DNA of 38,684 nt from an uncultured Bacilli bacterium (GCA_944359075.1 CALVSR010000006.1:1-38684), one strand, 5' to 3'. Counted from the first letter of the stretch, positions 16,524 to 25,457 are shown. The notes: generated by a model not told the origin, from the sequence alone. Numbers and translations are program-made.

Positions 16524-16717
16524 CTATTCCTATTTGCTTTATTACGCTTACGAGTATTTTTGATACCCTCTTTTTTAGCATTTCTTCTTCTTACTCCTGG
16601 TTTATCATAACCTTCGCGTTTCTTGCATTCAGAAGGGACTCCATCTCTAGCTACTTTTTGCTTAAATTTCTTTAATGCAAACTCAAGATTTCCATTTTTA
16701 ACCGCTACCTGTGTCAT
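16517..16717 (-). CDS. rpsU: Ribosomal protein S21
   Basis: Small basic 30S subunit protein that helps Shine-Dalgarno recognition. The 66 residues contain the S21 pattern NLEFALKKFKQKVARDGVPS followed by KKREGYDKPGVRRRNAKKEG and an Arg/Asn-rich tail. A strong AGGAGG-type site precedes the ATG, and a consensus promoter lies at 16750-16778. It opens the block that in Bacillus runs rpsU-yqeY-yqfC-yqfD. Confidence 0.97.
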   Translation of the reverse strand: MTQVAVKNGNLEFALKKFKQKVARDGVPSECKKREGYDKPGVRRRNAKKEGIKNTRKRNKANRNRD

Positions 16718-16749
16718 ATTTTCCCCTCCTTCCGCTCTTACTACATTAG

Positions 16750-16778
16750 ATTATAACGCACCTTTCGAGTTTTTTCAA
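16750..16778 (-). promoter_or_regulatory. Promoter of rpsU-yqeY
   Basis: On the minus strand TTGAAA (16778-16773) and TATAAT (16755-16750) are 17 bases apart, matching the sigma-A consensus. The start point should be near 16743, giving a leader of about 25 nt that holds the ribosome binding site. Confidence 0.85.
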
Positions 16779-16820
16779 CACATTTTTTATCGGTTTTGCT
16801 TTTTTATTTATGTTTTAATC

Positions 16821-16850
16821 AAAAAAAAGAAATTGGCAAACCAATTTCTT
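16821..16850 (-). terminator. Strong terminator ending the bacteriocin operon
   Basis: Arms 16827-16836 and 16841-16850 (AAGAAATTGG/CCAATTTCTT on the minus strand) form a 10-bp perfect stem with a 4-nt loop, followed by a run of T residues. The stop codon of the last gene falls inside the stem. It separates the operon from the rpsU promoter. Confidence 0.9.
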
Positions 16851-17034
16851 AATATACAACAATATGATATAGAAACCTTATAAAAGTCCCAGTATAAACA
16901 CCTAATTCAAATAAAGTACTTAATACTAAATTTAAAACTGTTGAAAGGATAGGCAAACATACTATTATACTGATTAGCTTGAATGCCTTTTTATGTTCTG
17001 ACAAAAACGTTTTACATTTTATTACAGCTGACAT
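16849..17034 (-). CDS. Small hydrophobic protein, candidate bacteriocin immunity protein
   Basis: A 61-residue protein with a basic start (MSAVIKCKTFLSEHKKAFKL) and two hydrophobic stretches at about residues 19-40 and 44-58, so probably an integral membrane protein. It lacks a double-glycine leader. Position as the last gene of the operon, a 13-nt overlap with precursor peptide 2 and its size suggest self-immunity, as small membrane immunity proteins often accompany class II bacteriocins. This role is inferred from context only; it could instead be a third, leaderless peptide. A weak GGAAG lies upstream within peptide 2. Confidence 0.65.
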   Translation of the reverse strand: MSAVIKCKTFLSEHKKAFKLISIIVCLPILSTVLNLVLSTLFELGVYTGTFIRFLYHIVVY

Positions 17035-17192
17035 ATATTTTTACTTCCAATTCTTCGAATAGAACTACCTAAACTCTGACCTAAAGAATAAATAAATTTT
17101 GCAGAACTTAAAAATGCATTCACGATAGTTCCAGTAATACTAAAGCCACCAATAATGAGCAATAAATTCTGCTTGCTATCAATTTTTTCCAT
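17022..17192 (-). CDS. Putative bacteriocin precursor, peptide 2 (double-glycine leader)
   Basis: A 56-residue precursor. The 16-residue leader MEKIDSKQNLLLIIGG ends in Gly-Gly with Ile at -4 and Leu at -7, the pattern cut by C39 peptidase exporters. The predicted 40-residue core starts FSITGTIVNAF, contains GxxxG (GQSLG at residues 38-42), and ends with a basic tail and a single Cys53. ATG 17192 is chosen because GGAGGAG stands five bases before it; an ATG seven codons earlier is only a read of that ribosome binding site. It lies 13 nt after peptide 1 and overlaps the candidate immunity gene. The leader lacks the usual Glu at -8 and Leu at -12, so it is less canonical than that of peptide 1. 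Confidence 0.75.
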   Translation of the reverse strand: MEKIDSKQNLLLIIGGFSITGTIVNAFLSSAKFIYSLGQSLGSSIRRIGSKNICQL

Positions 17193-17205
17193 TTTTTCTC
17201 CTCCT

Positions 17206-17343
17206 CTAATCACATTTTAATGGTCTGGCAATACCATCTAAAACACCTACAATAAATACGACTGCCGAAACGATTCCAGCAATTCCCCAAAAACCAATTC
17301 CACCATTGATTTTTTCTAATTCTTTTTCTCCTAATTTTTTCAT
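17206..17343 (-). CDS. Putative bacteriocin precursor, peptide 1 (double-glycine leader, 45 aa)
   Basis: A 45-codon gene in the apparent gap between 17213 and 17340. The leader MKKLGEKELEKINGG is a textbook double-glycine leader: Leu at -12, Glu at -8, Leu at -7, Ile at -4 and Gly-Gly at -2/-1. The predicted 30-residue core begins IGFWGIAGIV, is hydrophobic and glycine-rich, has GxxxG (GVLDG, residues 33-37), and ends PLKCD with a single Cys43. The start overlaps the stop of the accessory gene as ATGA, with its GGAGG site inside that gene's last codons. The stop is followed at once by the ribosome binding site of peptide 2. Together with peptide 2 it looks like a two-peptide bacteriocin. Confidence 0.82.
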   Translation of the reverse strand: MKKLGEKELEKINGGIGFWGIAGIVSAVVFIVGVLDGIARPLKCD

Positions 17344-17771
17344 CCAATACCTCCTTTTATAAATTCAATTAACATTTGAAATATAGTTTCGCTACTTTTT
17401 AAAAAGTAACAATCCGTTGTAATAGCGTCTGTTTTGTAGTTATAGGGGTTAATATAAATTATTTGGTAAATATTACCATCGATATTTGAATAATCAGAGC
17501 TAATACTTTCTATTTGATATTCATATCTTCGATTTTGAATATAAAGATATGAATTTGCTTCTATATCTGGTATTTTTTTACTATCTACCATAAATAAAAA
17601 GCGACCATCTTCTTTTATTAAAATATATTTCTCATATGTTTGAAAATTGAACTTACATAATATTATAAACATCACTATTATGAATACAATAAGAAATACC
17701 ATTCGTCCCCAACCTATTCGATTTTCTTTCTCTATCAATTGATAGTCTTGAATTGTCCAATTATTCTTCAT
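17340..17771 (-). CDS. Bacteriocin operon accessory membrane protein
   Basis: A 143-residue protein with a polar N terminus, one TM helix at about residues 24-42 (MVFLIVFIIVMFIILCKF) and an extracytoplasmic C-terminal domain of about 100 residues with many Tyr and Ile, likely beta-rich. No family was recognised with confidence; by size, topology and position it resembles the small accessory proteins that accompany C39 exporters, and may be a much-reduced HlyD-like adaptor. It overlaps the exporter gene by 11 nt and peptide 1 by 4 nt, and its last codons carry the ribosome binding site of peptide 1, so translation is coupled. Confidence 0.65.
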   Translation of the reverse strand: MKNNWTIQDYQLIEKENRIGWGRMVFLIVFIIVMFIILCKFNFQTYEKYILIKEDGRFLFMVDSKKIPDIEANSYLYIQNRRYEYQIESISSDYSNIDGNIYQIIYINPYNYKTDAITTDCYFLKSSETIFQMLIEFIKGGIG

Positions 17772-19845
17772 AACTTACTCCCCTATCAATACGATACTTT
17801 TTTTGAAATAAATCTTGGTTATGAAATCGATGTGAAATCACAATAAATGTCTTATCTTTGTAGAAATAAAGTAAATTTTTCAAAATTTGTCTCTCTGTTT
17901 TGATATCTACCTCATTCAAAGATTCGTCTAATATATAAATCTGTGCATCTTTTAACAATGCTCTTGCTAATATAATTCTCTGTCTTTGACCACCACTAAG
18001 GTTAAAGCCATTTTCTTCTAACAATTGATCATAAGCCAAAATATCATTATTTGCGAATTCATCAATCATACAACATCGAGCAATGTTCAAAAAATCATTA
18101 TAATCTACCTGCTTGTCCAGGACGATATTTTCGTATATAGAAGCGGTAAATAATGTTTCCTGTTGAGAAATATAGCAAATTTCTTTTCTAATACAGTTTA
18201 ATGAGTAATGAGAAATATCCTTTTCATCGTAAAAAAGCATTCTATTTTTAATTTCTAACTGTTTCGCTAAAATCCTTGCTAAAGTACTTTTACCACTACC
18301 ACTTTTTCCATATATTAAAACCTTATCACCAGGATTAATCTTTAAATTAATATCCTTAAGAAAAAGATCTTTTCCATTATAGGAATATTTTAAATGACAA
18401 CTTTCTATTTTACCTAGCAGTTTCTTATTTATTTTCATATAATCCAACTTTAAATTTTCTGCTTCTACTTCATAAAGTTCTCGAATTCTAGCAAAAGAAA
18501 TTTTAGCTTCCTTCCAAGATAAATCTAAATCTATGATATTTTTAATTGGATCTAGTAAATAACCCATTAAAGTAATAAAAGTAATTAAAATAGAGATATC
18601 GATTTCTTTATGTAGTACTAAATAACTTCCAAAAATCATAATAAAGAAGGTCCCGAATTGATCAATTAAATTTTTTAAAAACTGTTCTAGAATAAATAGA
18701 TAGTTATAAGAAAGACTATTTTGATTATACTTACAATATTTTAGCAAAAAGTTTTGTTCCGTAAATTCTTGAATGTTTTGATTCTTTATAGTCTCGATAC
18801 CACCTATTGTTTCTACTAAAAAAGAATTTAGTTGTGCAGCTTTTTCTTTGCTTTTAAGAATTCTTTTTTCTAACAATGGCCTAAAGAAGAGCATTATTAA
18901 TATGAGCAAAACAATACTAATAACCAGTAGCAAAGTTAATTTCATATTCAAGTAGAATAAAGTCCAAAATGTAAAAAGTGCTAATACAACATCCATGAAT
19001 ACAGTAACTAATAATTTGCTGATGACATTCCTAATGCTAGACAAATCTTCCATTCTAGCTATGATTTCTCCGGTAGTCCTATTCTTATAATAGAGATATG
19101 GGAGAGATAAAATATGATGATATACATTGGCAAACAAAGACCTATCCAATTGATGATTGATATGATTGATTAGAACATTACGATAATAATTACTACTTTC
19201 TTTTATAAAAATGATATTCGCAAAAATCAGAGCAATTGGTAATAAGTTGCTAATCGTTTGATAGGAAATCACGTACTCCATTAATATCTTAAATTGAAAA
19301 GAAAATAATATATTAAAAATAGTAAAGATAAAAGATAGAAAGAATAAAAAAAGTAACTGTTTTCGTTTAGAAACGATGAACTCTAATAAAAAATTTTTCA
19401 ATATCTTGTTTTGCTTTACATACATAATTTTCTTCTGTGGTTTTAAAAAGATAAATTGTTCAGTTGATATATTTTGAAACTCTTGAAAAGATACCTTTTG
19501 TAATCCTTTTTTGGCAGGGTCTGCAATCACTAATACCTTCTTACGAAAATTAATTTCATAAATCACCACAAAATGTTGATAACTCTTTTTTATGGTTACA
19601 TGCGCAATACAAGGTAAAAACTCCTTTTCAATGGATTGAAAATTTCCTCTGACTCCATAACCTGAAAAGCCCAAAATTTTAGCTCCCTCAATTAAAGAAT
19701 AAGCACTCACACCCTCTTTGGTTGTATTCGTAATATTTCTTAAATACTCTTTCGACACTCCTCCACCATAATATCTCACAAGCATTAATAAACAACATAC
19801 GCCACAATCTTTTAAGTCTAATTGTTTTTCAAATGGATACTTCAT
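17761..19845 (-). CDS. Peptidase-C39 ABC exporter for double-glycine peptides
   Basis: A 694-residue peptidase-containing ABC transporter that should cleave the Gly-Gly leaders of the downstream peptides and export the cores. The C39 domain (about 1-140) has oxyanion Gln8, catalytic Cys14 in KDCGVCCLL, His91 (QHFVVI) and Asp109 (ADP). Six TM segments follow at about 165-430. The ATPase domain has Walker A GKSGSGKS 513-520, signature LSGGQ 616-620, Walker B IYILDE 636-641 and switch His672. All catalytic residues are intact. GGGAGGTG precedes the ATG. It is the first gene of the operon, 73 nt after addA on the same strand. No promoter with convincing boxes was seen, so read-through from addBA is possible. 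Confidence 0.93.
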   Translation of the reverse strand: MKYPFEKQLDLKDCGVCCLLMLVRYYGGGVSKEYLRNITNTTKEGVSAYSLIEGAKILGFSGYGVRGNFQSIEKEFLPCIAHVTIKKSYQHFVVIYEINFRKKVLVIADPAKKGLQKVSFQEFQNISTEQFIFLKPQKKIMYVKQNKILKNFLLEFIVSKRKQLLFLFFLSFIFTIFNILFSFQFKILMEYVISYQTISNLLPIALIFANIIFIKESSNYYRNVLINHINHQLDRSLFANVYHHILSLPYLYYKNRTTGEIIARMEDLSSIRNVISKLLVTVFMDVVLALFTFWTLFYLNMKLTLLLVISIVLLILIMLFFRPLLEKRILKSKEKAAQLNSFLVETIGGIETIKNQNIQEFTEQNFLLKYCKYNQNSLSYNYLFILEQFLKNLIDQFGTFFIMIFGSYLVLHKEIDISILITFITLMGYLLDPIKNIIDLDLSWKEAKISFARIRELYEVEAENLKLDYMKINKKLLGKIESCHLKYSYNGKDLFLKDINLKINPGDKVLIYGKSGSGKSTLARILAKQLEIKNRMLFYDEKDISHYSLNCIRKEICYISQQETLFTASIYENIVLDKQVDYNDFLNIARCCMIDEFANNDILAYDQLLEENGFNLSGGQRQRIILARALLKDAQIYILDESLNEVDIKTERQILKNLLYFYKDKTFIVISHRFHNQDLFQKKYRIDRGVSYEE

Positions 19846-19905
19846 AATTTCACCTCCCGATAGTATTATTTAAAAAACTTAGAAAAAGACTTAAAAAAAT
19901 AGACA

Positions 19906-19926
19906 AAACTTAATTTTTTTAAGTTT
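19906..19926 (-). terminator. Weak hairpin after addA
   Basis: Minus-strand AAACTT and AAGTTT arms (with A/T pairs inside) overlap the addA stop codon and are followed by TTTTGTC. The stem is almost entirely A/T, so it may terminate only partly and let addBA transcripts enter the bacteriocin operon. Confidence 0.4.
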
Positions 19927-22900
19927 CATCTATTTGCTTCCATTTCTGATCCATAATAGAATATAAATATGTATGTGTTTTCTTTTTTGTCTTCTGTTCG
20001 ATATAATTTTGATACCCTTTTAACTGTTCTAAATATTCTAAATCTTCAATATATTTTAGTTTATAATCAATAATATCAATATGTGTCTCATATTCTAGCA
20101 TTAAATCAATAATCCCATGTTTTTCTTGATGGCTATCATCTATCATATAAAATTCATATTCTTTTAGAACATTGGCCTCTTGAATATTTGATAAAAAAGG
20201 TTGTGCCAAAAAGGAAAGAATCAATTTCTTTTCAAATTGGGATATATCTAGAGACTCTACCTGAGGATTTTTAAAGTCAATCATTTCCAATAATTCATGA
20301 ATCCGAATTCCAAAACTCATATTGTCTTTTTGTTCTTTAGTTAATAAGCTATGAGTGGATTTAGAAAAATGAGCTTTTTCTACTAAAATTTCTTTATCAT
20401 GTGAATACTCGGAAACGTTTAAAAAAACCGGATCTATTTTCTCAAAAACTTTATCAGTGTTCAAAATTTTATAATCTTGCGATAGTGGCACCTGATCTAA
20501 AGAAACAGGAAGGATGTAAGGTTCCAGAATTTCATAAATACTCTTTAAAATATCTAGAAAAGAACGATATTGTTCTCTTTCTGAACTACTAACGAAACCA
20601 CCATTCAAACAACTTTCTTGTTCTTCTAAATTAGCAACCACAATCATCTGTTCCTTACACCTAGTCAGTGCTACATAAAACAGACGTATCTTTTCACTAA
20701 TTTCTTCTTTCATATATTTCCTTTTTAATAATAATTTATAAAATGTATCTTGATACCCATTTTGAAAACTAGGAATCACAATCCCATACTCTGAATCAAA
20801 TAAGACTTTTTCTTTTAAGTCACTAATATTAAAAGAAAGAGATAATCCGCTATAATAACAAATAGGATACTCTAACCCCTTCGACTTATGAATCGTCATA
20901 ATTTGACAACTATTCTTATCTATAACAGAAACTGGTATTTTAATTGCTTTTCCACTATCTATAATATAATCTAAATAGACAATAAATCGATGATAATCAT
21001 AACCTAGTTCTTGTAAATTACTAGCTAAATCCAAAAAATACTCCAAAACAGATATTCCCATTTGAACATTGCCAAAAGTAATCAACTTTTTAGCAAATTC
21101 GAATTCTTCTATAATAGTCGAAATAAGATTAGAAAGATTCATATTAGATATCATATCCACTATTTTTTGAATTTTTTGAATAATCTCTGTTTCAAAATAC
21201 AATTGTTTTTGAACAATATGAAATATTTCTTGATCGGGATAGGAATATAAATAACTTCTGGCAATGCTCACAAAACAATACTGAAAACGATTTCCAAAAT
21301 CTTTGACTTCTAAACACTCTATTAATTTTAAAATATTACGAATTAAATAAACCTCATTCTGATCCATAATATTTTCATCTCGTAAAATAGTTAACGGAAT
21401 ATTCATATACTCAAATATCTTTTTATATAGTGTAAATTTACTACTTCGATCCATTAGAATAACAAAATCACTATATTGAATATCTCGTAAAACACCTGTA
21501 TCTTTATCAAACACCTGATATTTTTCTTTTATTTTTTTCTGAATATCAGAAGCAATCGTAAATGCCTCTATTTCATCTTTGGTATATTTTTTATAAATAG
21601 AATCTTTTTCGATTGAATAGTTTAGAATACGAATATTATAGTCTTGTGTCGTAATACCTTCTTGAAGATAAGCATGATTACCAAAAACCATTCGATGACT
21701 AGCTTGATAATCCGCTCCACCAAAATTGTCATCCATAATAGCATCAAAAAAAATATTAATATTATCTAACACTTCTTTTCGACTACGGAAATTTTTATTT
21801 AAATCTATTTTAATTCCGCCCACTTTTTTAGCATAGAGATCATATTTTTGCTTAAAAATCAAAGGATTTGCATTTCGAAAGCGATAAATAGACTGCTTAA
21901 TATCCCCAACCATATAAGTATTATGATTCTCAATAAGATGAATAAATTGTTCCTGTAAATCAGAAGTATCTTGATACTCATCAATCATAATTTCCTTAAA
22001 ATAATTTTTTAACTCCTCACGAATATCGGGATATTGAACTACCAAATCAATGGCTAATTTGGAAATATCTACAAATTCAAAAGCATTCATTTCATTTTTA
22101 TAATGCCAAATTTGATCATCTAGCTTTTGTATCAGTTCTATAATAATTTGAATATCATTCTTAGTAGAACAGTAATCCTTGATCATCTCATCTCTATTTT
22201 CAAATAAACACATACTAGATAATTCTTCTAAATATTGTTTGATTCTTTCTTTATTTTTCTTTAACTGATTATCACTATTTTTAGGAAGTCTTGGTAATTT
22301 AATATCCAAACTACACTTTATATCTTCATAACATTCTGCATGGAATAAAGGGGCTAGCACTTCTAGAAACTGATAATAAGTATCTCCATCTAAAGCAAGT
22401 TCTAAATCCTTTAAAACAGAAGCTATTTCTTGAATTACATTCTTTAAAAGCCCCTCATATTCTATAATTCCTTGATCGATTCTCTTAGGATCAAAACATA
22501 CTTCTAAATAAGAAGCAAGGTAATCTTTTTTATCATATTTTAAATCCAACTTATCATTAATTGCTAAAATATATTGTTTGATTTCTTTATCATCACGTAG
22601 AGAAAAATTAGTAATTAGATTTAAAAAAGCCGGATCTTGTTGTTGATAATACTCATCAAAAAGCTTATCTAGCATTTCTTCTTTAACCAAGGAAATGGCA
22701 TGTTCATCGATAATAGAAACATTTTCCTTTAAGTTCATTCGATCATGATATTTTTTCACAATCGATAATGCAAACGAATCAAAGGTAGTAATATAGGCTT
22801 TATCAATTCGATTGACTTGTTCCGTGAAACCATTCTTAGCTATTTTATTCCGAATACGGATCATCATTTGATAAGCCGCAGCTTTGGTGAAAGTAAGAAT

Positions 22901-23053
22901 TAGAATTTCATCAATATTAACGCCTTCCTGCACTTTTCTTAAAGCTCGTTCCGATAAAACGGCTGTTTTTCCACTACCTGCTCCAGCACTTACTAAAATA
23001 TTAGTTCCCTCTTGTTCAATCGCCTGCGTTTGTTCAGCTGTCCATTTTGGCAT
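19919..23053 (-). CDS. addA: ATP-dependent helicase/nuclease subunit AddA
   Basis: Helicase and nuclease subunit of the AddAB double-strand-break resection complex, which feeds RecA. The 1044-residue protein shows UvrD-type motifs in order: Walker A AGAGSGKT near residue 25-32, FDSFALSI, DEYQDTSDLQEQF, GDIKQSIYRFRNANP, NFRSRKEVL, TIHKSKGLEYPI and RLFYVALTRCKEQM. The C-terminal PD-(D/E)XK nuclease is visible as GIIDLMLE and IIDYKLK. It is shorter than the usual 1200 or so residues. ATG 23053 is preferred because AGGAGG precedes it by eight bases; the GTG three codons upstream lies in that site. It overlaps addB by 20 nt. Confidence 0.95.
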   Translation of the reverse strand: MPKWTAEQTQAIEQEGTNILVSAGAGSGKTAVLSERALRKVQEGVNIDEILILTFTKAAAYQMMIRIRNKIAKNGFTEQVNRIDKAYITTFDSFALSIVKKYHDRMNLKENVSIIDEHAISLVKEEMLDKLFDEYYQQQDPAFLNLITNFSLRDDKEIKQYILAINDKLDLKYDKKDYLASYLEVCFDPKRIDQGIIEYEGLLKNVIQEIASVLKDLELALDGDTYYQFLEVLAPLFHAECYEDIKCSLDIKLPRLPKNSDNQLKKNKERIKQYLEELSSMCLFENRDEMIKDYCSTKNDIQIIIELIQKLDDQIWHYKNEMNAFEFVDISKLAIDLVVQYPDIREELKNYFKEIMIDEYQDTSDLQEQFIHLIENHNTYMVGDIKQSIYRFRNANPLIFKQKYDLYAKKVGGIKIDLNKNFRSRKEVLDNINIFFDAIMDDNFGGADYQASHRMVFGNHAYLQEGITTQDYNIRILNYSIEKDSIYKKYTKDEIEAFTIASDIQKKIKEKYQVFDKDTGVLRDIQYSDFVILMDRSSKFTLYKKIFEYMNIPLTILRDENIMDQNEVYLIRNILKLIECLEVKDFGNRFQYCFVSIARSYLYSYPDQEIFHIVQKQLYFETEIIQKIQKIVDMISNMNLSNLISTIIEEFEFAKKLITFGNVQMGISVLEYFLDLASNLQELGYDYHRFIVYLDYIIDSGKAIKIPVSVIDKNSCQIMTIHKSKGLEYPICYYSGLSLSFNISDLKEKVLFDSEYGIVIPSFQNGYQDTFYKLLLKRKYMKEEISEKIRLFYVALTRCKEQMIVVANLEEQESCLNGGFVSSSEREQYRSFLDILKSIYEILEPYILPVSLDQVPLSQDYKILNTDKVFEKIDPVFLNVSEYSHDKEILVEKAHFSKSTHSLLTKEQKDNMSFGIRIHELLEMIDFKNPQVESLDISQFEKKLILSFLAQPFLSNIQEANVLKEYEFYMIDDSHQEKHGIIDLMLEYETHIDIIDYKLKYIEDLEYLEQLKGYQNYIEQKTKKKTHTYLYSIMDQKWKQIDET

Positions 23054-25427
23054 TCTCCTCACCTCCTAGAAAATCTAAATTACGATGTTTTTCTAATTCG
23101 ATATAATCTTTCTCTGTTTTGTAACAAAGATCACGATAACTACAAAATTCACAACCTACTATATCCTTATCTATTCTTTTAGGATTGATGGAAAATTCTC
23201 CATTCAAAATACTTTCTACTGCTTCCTGTATCTTTTTGGATACTAAATAATCCATACTTTCTATCTGTTTTGGATTTAATACCTTGGAATATGCATAAAA
23301 TCCCTCTTTCTTCTTTTTAAGACCGCTAATTAGTTTACTATCTTCATAAGTAATATCTAATTTTTCTAATAGTTCTTCTTGATCTATAGAATAGCCAACC
23401 AATTTCAATGCATTTTCTTTCAATTCCTCGATACTTTTACCTGGTACTTTTTTCATTTCTTTATTTATAATCTTTTGTAAATAAAATCCTACTACTTCTA
23501 CATTAGGAAATAAATTACTCCTTTTAATAAAATATAAATAAATAGGAAGTTGCATTCCAATTCCATAAATAATATTATTTAAATTAGAAGGTAAGTTTCC
23601 TGTTTTATAATCAATGATACTCACCAAAGTTTGATCCGCTTCTTTTAAATAGCTAATTTTATCTACAATCCCAACAAAATGAACCGGAAATTTTTGTGTA
23701 TTTTCTATTGGAACTGTAAATTTTTTCTCATATAAAAATTGATCGAATTGACTATAAGTTTTCTGCTTACGAATAATATCAATATCATACTGCAATTCTT
23801 GCTTTAACTTTTCTAATAAAGCCATCTGTTTAAGAGAAAATTCATATTTACGGATTTCCTGATCCCACTCTTTATCCAATTCAAAACCATCATCAAAAGA
23901 TTTAGAGAGAATATAATGAAAAATGTTTCCAATATTTCTATAAAATTCATCGCTAGTTTCTTCCTTTATCTTTAAAATATTACTGATATAATAACGAAAA
24001 GCACAACGATAATATTCATCAATAGTCGAATAAGATAAGGTAAAAGGATTCTTGAAACTAGCTATTAACTCTGAATGATCTAATTTCGTAAATTGATTTT
24101 TATAAGTTCTATATTCTAAATCTGGATAATTAGAGCCTAACATTTTCATCGTTTCATCTATTATCCCGTATTTATAAAATTGATCATATTGATTCGCAAG
24201 AACCATTTGATTATAAAAATGGGAAATTTGAAAAGAAATAGATGGATTTTGAACAACAGAATATCCTTCTTCTGGAATTAAAATACTTGGATTATAAGCA
24301 TCAAAAGCAGTTTTTAATTTGTAAGTAATAACAAAAGAAAATGGCTGGTTCAAATAATTTTTTAAAGTTTCCATGCTATGAATATTCTTTTGATTACTAT
24401 CCCATAAACCTAGTTCTTGCTTCATAGCATCTGATAAGAATTCTATATCTTTATAAAGATGCGGATAATTTTCTTTATTAAACCCCATTATATAAACATA
24501 ATCTTGTGAAGAAATTTGATTCCAATCACATATACTAACACAATTTATTTTAGATGGAGTTGGTAAATTGGTATTCTTTAAGTCATATTCAATCATAGGA
24601 TAAAGATTTTTTGATTCTTCTTCTAAATCCACATAATGATTTAAAATAGTTATAATTAGATTTAACAAATCAGAATCCAATTCATCATGAAGATAGCTTT
24701 CTATAATATCAGAAAAACTTAGATTAGCTTTTATCTTATTTAATAAATCTTTTCCTACTTCAATACTGTATAATGAAGTTTTACTTTCTAAATCCAAAGG
24801 AATATGACACCAAGAAAAAATCCTTTTCATAGGAAAGAAATACTCATCGCTAGGAGTAATGATTTTAATATTTTGAATAGGAATACCTTGATCCAGCTTT
24901 TCCTTTATATGGTGACAGACATAAGCAATTTCTTCATCTATATAAGGAAATTCATAAACGGTATGCTTCTGAGGAGTAGTATGAATGCTAACTTTAACAT
25001 AATTAGGAAAAGAAGAAAATATTTTTTCATAGAAAGGATCTAAAAAATCATATCCATAAAGAATAATATTCGTGTGTTTTAAATAATGATGAAAAGCCGG
25101 ATGAGAAATGAATAGTTTTTGTTCCAATAGCTCTATTTTCAATGCTTTTAGTTCGTTTAATTTAGGATTTTGATATTCCTTATCTTCTATAAAATACATA
25201 GAATTTAAATATTCTATAATGATTTCGTATTTTAAATGTAATTTTTTCATAAGATAAAGAATGGTTTTCTTATCATAAGAAAAAAAATAATTTTCTAGAA
25301 AGGTATGCACATCCATTATCTTATAAGAAATAAGTTTTGAGATACTATTTATTTCTGTTATCACATTTTTCTGCAAAGAATGAGGGCAAATAATTAAATT
25401 ATTATCTTTTAAGTGTGTTGCTATCAT
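23034..25427 (-). CDS. addB: AddB-like nuclease subunit (short, no Walker A seen)
   Basis: Partner of AddA. The 797-residue protein carries the C-terminal PD-(D/E)XK nuclease (FVGIVDK then SIIDYKTGNLP) and the four-cysteine iron-sulphur cluster site: one Cys in YRCAFRYYISNILKI and three in the C-terminal CEFCSYRDLC block, which pins the nuclease fold. AddB is usually about 1150 residues and begins with a GxxGxGKT loop; here the N terminus (NNLIICPHSLQKNVITE) has no such loop, as in reduced AddB/RexB forms. GGTGAT precedes the ATG, an extended -10 element lies at 25458-25466, and addA follows with overlap. Confidence 0.88.
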   Translation of the reverse strand: MIATHLKDNNLIICPHSLQKNVITEINSISKLISYKIMDVHTFLENYFFSYDKKTILYLMKKLHLKYEIIIEYLNSMYFIEDKEYQNPKLNELKALKIELLEQKLFISHPAFHHYLKHTNIILYGYDFLDPFYEKIFSSFPNYVKVSIHTTPQKHTVYEFPYIDEEIAYVCHHIKEKLDQGIPIQNIKIITPSDEYFFPMKRIFSWCHIPLDLESKTSLYSIEVGKDLLNKIKANLSFSDIIESYLHDELDSDLLNLIITILNHYVDLEEESKNLYPMIEYDLKNTNLPTPSKINCVSICDWNQISSQDYVYIMGFNKENYPHLYKDIEFLSDAMKQELGLWDSNQKNIHSMETLKNYLNQPFSFVITYKLKTAFDAYNPSILIPEEGYSVVQNPSISFQISHFYNQMVLANQYDQFYKYGIIDETMKMLGSNYPDLEYRTYKNQFTKLDHSELIASFKNPFTLSYSTIDEYYRCAFRYYISNILKIKEETSDEFYRNIGNIFHYILSKSFDDGFELDKEWDQEIRKYEFSLKQMALLEKLKQELQYDIDIIRKQKTYSQFDQFLYEKKFTVPIENTQKFPVHFVGIVDKISYLKEADQTLVSIIDYKTGNLPSNLNNIIYGIGMQLPIYLYFIKRSNLFPNVEVVGFYLQKIINKEMKKVPGKSIEELKENALKLVGYSIDQEELLEKLDITYEDSKLISGLKKKKEGFYAYSKVLNPKQIESMDYLVSKKIQEAVESILNGEFSINPKRIDKDIVGCEFCSYRDLCYKTEKDYIELEKHRNLDFLGGEENAKMDS

Positions 25428-25457
25428 ATTATCACCAACTCTATAATTTCTGTTTTT

